From CAWHPS01 sp963831235 (lineage in GTDB: Bacteria > Fibrobacterota > OXYB2-FULL-49-7 > JAEUSG01), in NCBI GenBank assembly GCA_963831235.1, contig CAWHPS010000057.1, positions 62,001 to 126,000 of the forward strand: 64,000 bases of DNA, written 5' to 3'. The position numbers were made by a program, and so were the translations under genes. Positions 62,312-64,000 of this stretch are shown in pieces; the stretch's first letter is position 1, and every line of letters begins with the position of its first letter. Below the pieces are notes generated by a model. That model ran no database searches. It saw only the letters and a program-made list of their open reading frames with translations, and was not told the DNA's origin.

Positions 62312-62554
62312 ATGGACGAGACCTTGAATCTTTTAAGCGAAAAAATCGACAGGGCAGTTGAGCAGATATCACAATTAAAAGAGCAGGTAAGAAGACTTGA
62401 AGAAGAGAAGGCTAATATTGAGCGAGGGGTGGATGATCGTTTAAGGCAGATGGAGAATGATAAGAATAATATGGTCAATGATTGTAACGAGAAGCTTTCC
62501 TCTGTTTCCAATAAGATCGGGGAAGTTATCAAAAAATTGGACAAGGTTATATAA
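62312..62554 (+). CDS. ZapB-like coiled-coil protein
   Basis: An 80-residue protein from the ATG at 62312 (aggggaa ribosome site), nearly all coiled coil: LLSEKIDRAVEQISQLKEQV, RRLEEEKANIERGVDDRLRQ. The length, heptad pattern and place just before zapA match ZapB, which ties ZapA and the FtsZ ring to the division machinery. Coiled-coil proteins are easily mis-assigned, so the name rests mainly on context. Confidence 0.7.
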   Translation: MDETLNLLSEKIDRAVEQISQLKEQVRRLEEEKANIERGVDDRLRQMENDKNNMVNDCNEKLSSVSNKIGEVIKKLDKVI

Positions 62555-62640
62555 AATATATATATTACTAAAAGGCACGTTGGAAGAGATGTTCTTTTTA
62601 AGATACGGATCGCGTGCTTTAAATAACGGATTCTTGAATT

Positions 62641-62943
62641 ATGGAAGAAAATCTGAACCGTGTAAAGGTCGTTATCGCAGGAGAGGAATATACCGTAAAG
62701 GGAGAGGCGGACAGCGAGATCATTACTCAAATAGCGGAATATGTGAACCTTAAAATCAATGAGCTTGGTTTTGGAGCAACATCCAGGGAGCGTTACAAAA
62801 CCGCAATACTTGCAGCGGTAAATATTACCGGTGAGTTGTTTGAGTCACGGAAAAGATTTAATGAGGCATCTTCAAAAGTTGATCATCTGTTATTTAAAGC
62901 AAAGGAGCTTTCAGATAAAATAGAAAACGTAATTGCAGCGTAA
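62641..62943 (+). CDS. zapA: Cell division protein ZapA
   Basis: A 100-residue protein with the ZapA plan: an N-terminal beta-sheet dimer part (VKVVIAGEEYTVKGEADSEI, then IAEYVNLKINEL) and a C-terminal coiled coil (ILAAVNITGELFESRKRFNE). It binds FtsZ and bundles its filaments at midcell. The 6S RNA candidate starts 23 bases after its stop, an order also seen in many proteobacteria (zapA-ssrS). Confidence 0.9.
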   Translation: MEENLNRVKVVIAGEEYTVKGEADSEIITQIAEYVNLKINELGFGATSRERYKTAILAAVNITGELFESRKRFNEASSKVDHLLFKAKELSDKIENVIAA

Positions 62944-62965
62944 CGGTGCCCATAAATAGAAATTT

Positions 62966-63151
62966 GGGCTCCAAACGCGCGGTCTTAAAAAAATTATTGA
63001 TCTTCAATTGCGAACTCTGGAGTTGACTTTCAGCTGCGGAATACAAGTCCGCCTTAGAGCGGAATCTACGAACCAGTTGAGGCAACACCACTTATTACTA
63101 AGTAAGGAGAGTTCAATAATTACTTTTTAAGCGTGCTTTGGGGCCTTTTTT
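62966..63151 (+). ncRNA. ssrS: 6S RNA candidate
   Basis: Between zapA and rny lies a 264-base gap whose RNA would fold into one long rod. GGGCTCCAAACGCGC (62966-62980) pairs imperfectly with GCGTGCTTTGGGGCC (63131-63145), CTTAAAAA (62984-62991) with TTTTTAAG (63124-63131), and AATTATTGA (62992-63000) with TCAATAATT (63113-63121). After a two-sided bubble (about 63001-63020 and 63088-63112, the 3' side able to form ACTTA-TTAC-TAAGT), an upper arm pairs GTTG with CAAC, TCAGCTG with CAGTTGA, and ends in TCCGC-CTTAGA-GCGGA. A T run follows. Closing stem, central bubble, upper arm, a length near 186 nt and the position after zapA are the marks of 6S RNA, which holds sigma-70 RNA polymerase by mimicking an open promoter. 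Confidence 0.75.
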
Positions 63152-63207
63152 ATTTTTATGAATCCATGCAAACTTTATTATATAGATGAACTAAAAGGAG
63201 ACGCATC

Positions 63208-64000
63208 ATGAGCCTAATCGCCATTATTTACATTATTGCAGGCCTTGTTATTGGAATTTTTGTGCAATTTTTCATCCAGAAGATGATCCAGAAGAACAGA
63301 ATCAAGGGAGCCGCAGAAACAGCCCAGTTTATCCTCGAAAAAGCAAAAAATGATGCTGAAATCGAAAAAAAGCAGTTTATTCTAAAAGCCAAAGACGAAT
63401 GGCTGAAATCAAAGAGTGAGTTTGAAAGCCAATTGTCCAGGAGGCAATCAGAGGTTGACAAAAGAGACGGCAAGCTTCGTGAAAGAGAGGGGAACTTAAG
63501 CAAAAAGGTCAACCTTCTTGCCGTAAAGGAAAATGAAATAAAAAACAAAGAGGCCCTTTTAACTTCAAAAGAGAAATCCATCAGGACAAAAGACCAGGAG
63601 CTCCAGCGTCTTGTGGCCGAAGAAAATCAGCGTCTTGAAAGCATAGCAGGCATGACAACGGCCCAGGCAAAAGAGATGCTCCGAAAAAATCTTGATGCGG
63701 ATGTCAGGCATGAGGCTGCGCAGCTTATAAAGCAGATTAAGGACGAAGCACGTGAAAAGGCCGACGACGAAGCAAAAAGGATAATTACAATTGCCATACA
63801 ACGCTGTGCGGCTGACCATACTGTCGAATCAACCGTTTCAACGCTTACTCTTCCCAATGAGGAGATCAAAGGACGAATCATCGGACGTGAGGGTCGCAAT
63901 ATCAGGGCCTTCGAGGAAGCGACTGGCGTTGATGTGATTGTTGACGACACACCTGAAAATATTGTTCTATCCAGTTATGATCCCATAAAGCGCGAAATAG
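63208..64000 (+). CDS. rny: Ribonuclease Y, N-terminal part (runs off the window)
   Basis: 264 residues are visible. It starts with a membrane anchor (LIAIIYIIAGLVIGIFVQFF), then a long charged coiled coil, and then the KH domain entry: LPNEEIKGRIIGREGRNIRA and FEEATGVDVIVDDTPENIVL are the RNase Y signature. The HD catalytic domain lies beyond 64000. It cleaves mRNA at the membrane and is common outside gamma-proteobacteria. A aaaggaga ribosome site precedes the ATG at 63208. Confidence 0.95.
   Translation, partial: MSLIAIIYIIAGLVIGIFVQFFIQKMIQKNRIKGAAETAQFILEKAKNDAEIEKKQFILKAKDEWLKSKSEFESQLSRRQSEVDKRDGKLREREGNLSKKVNLLAVKENEIKNKEALLTSKEKSIRTKDQELQRLVAEENQRLESIAGMTTAQAKEMLRKNLDADVRHEAAQLIKQIKDEAREKADDEAKRIITIAIQRCAADHTVESTVSTLTLPNEEIKGRIIGREGRNIRAFEEATGVDVIVDDTPENIVLSSYDPIKREI

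Noticed and set aside
62966..63151. tmRNA or RNase P RNA
   Set aside because: Length is too short, there is no tRNA-like end or tag-peptide frame, and the single rod fold with a central bubble fits 6S RNA better.
1..64000. Complete IS element or prophage
   Set aside because: No transposase, integrase or phage structural gene is recognisable on either strand; only non-autonomous repeats are seen.

Overview
The window reads as a continuous chromosomal segment of a Gram-negative bacterium of roughly middling GC, most likely a Fibrobacterota-like or related lineage of the FCB group (inference). The pointers are: a TIGR02147-type regulator next to carboxypeptidase-regulatory-like lipoproteins (a combination familiar from Fibrobacter), a large secreted beta-sandwich protein ending in a FlgD-like/T9SS-type tail, many lipoproteins, an outer-membrane beta-barrel candidate, and ordinary bacterial housekeeping genes with good Shine-Dalgarno sites. 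No rRNA, tRNA, CRISPR array, prophage or intact transposase gene was seen.

Layout. 1-2.7 kb: minus-strand sugar-related genes (5' end of a ThuA-like gene with its LacI-type regulator, a YjbQ protein, an aldose-1-epimerase-like protein). 2.9-5.8 kb: large secreted repeat protein. 5.8-10.4 kb: minus-strand surface-glycan operon (two-domain glycosyltransferase, DegT aminotransferase, SDR epimerase). 10.6-17 kb: queA, a helicase-C3-like protein and dnaE. 17-22.4 kb: GNAT-like protein, a nested palindromic element, a response regulator, a hybrid histidine kinase and a ThiF-like protein. 22.4-24.7 kb: accessory patch with a pseudoknot-like repeat, a methyltransferase, and a decayed DUF1016/YhcG nuclease gene split by a 138-bp MITE. 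24.7-31.6 kb: radical SAM protein, then metK-ahcY-flippase-like-peptidase-STAS. 31.7-33.7 kb: frameshifted URO-D-family gene divergent from an AraC regulator. 33.8-38.4 kb: minus-strand ksgA, outer-membrane protein, two lipoproteins and glpQ, coupled by short overlaps, one of which implies a CTG start codon. 38.6-44.2 kb: frameshifted AlbA_2/HATPase protein, then a SNF2 helicase and SWIM zinc-finger pair. 44.3-49.4 kb: STAS, HD-GYP, divergent thymidylate synthase with dUTPase, FHA-CpaF ATPase and TadB. 49.5-52.6 kb: two lipoproteins and their probable TIGR02147 regulator. 52.9-54.4 kb: two-gene nucleotidyltransferase plus winged-helix module resembling a toxin-antitoxin or abortive-infection pair. 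54.5-64 kb: two CheY-like receivers, then thrS-infC-rpmI-rplT-pheS-pheT, a ZapB-like protein, zapA, a 6S RNA and the start of rny.

The right end is a translation and cell-division block whose control signals can be read directly: infC begins at an AUU codon after a strong Shine-Dalgarno, an intrinsic terminator separates rplT from pheS, and a rod-shaped RNA of about 186 nt after zapA matches 6S RNA architecture. The middle holds methyl-cycle and thymidylate modules. Accessory novelty is concentrated in the repeat-rich patches (17.9-18.2, 22.4-24.7, 31.6 kb), the AlbA_2/SNF2/SWIM stretch, and the nucleotidyltransferase pair at 52.9-54.4 kb.
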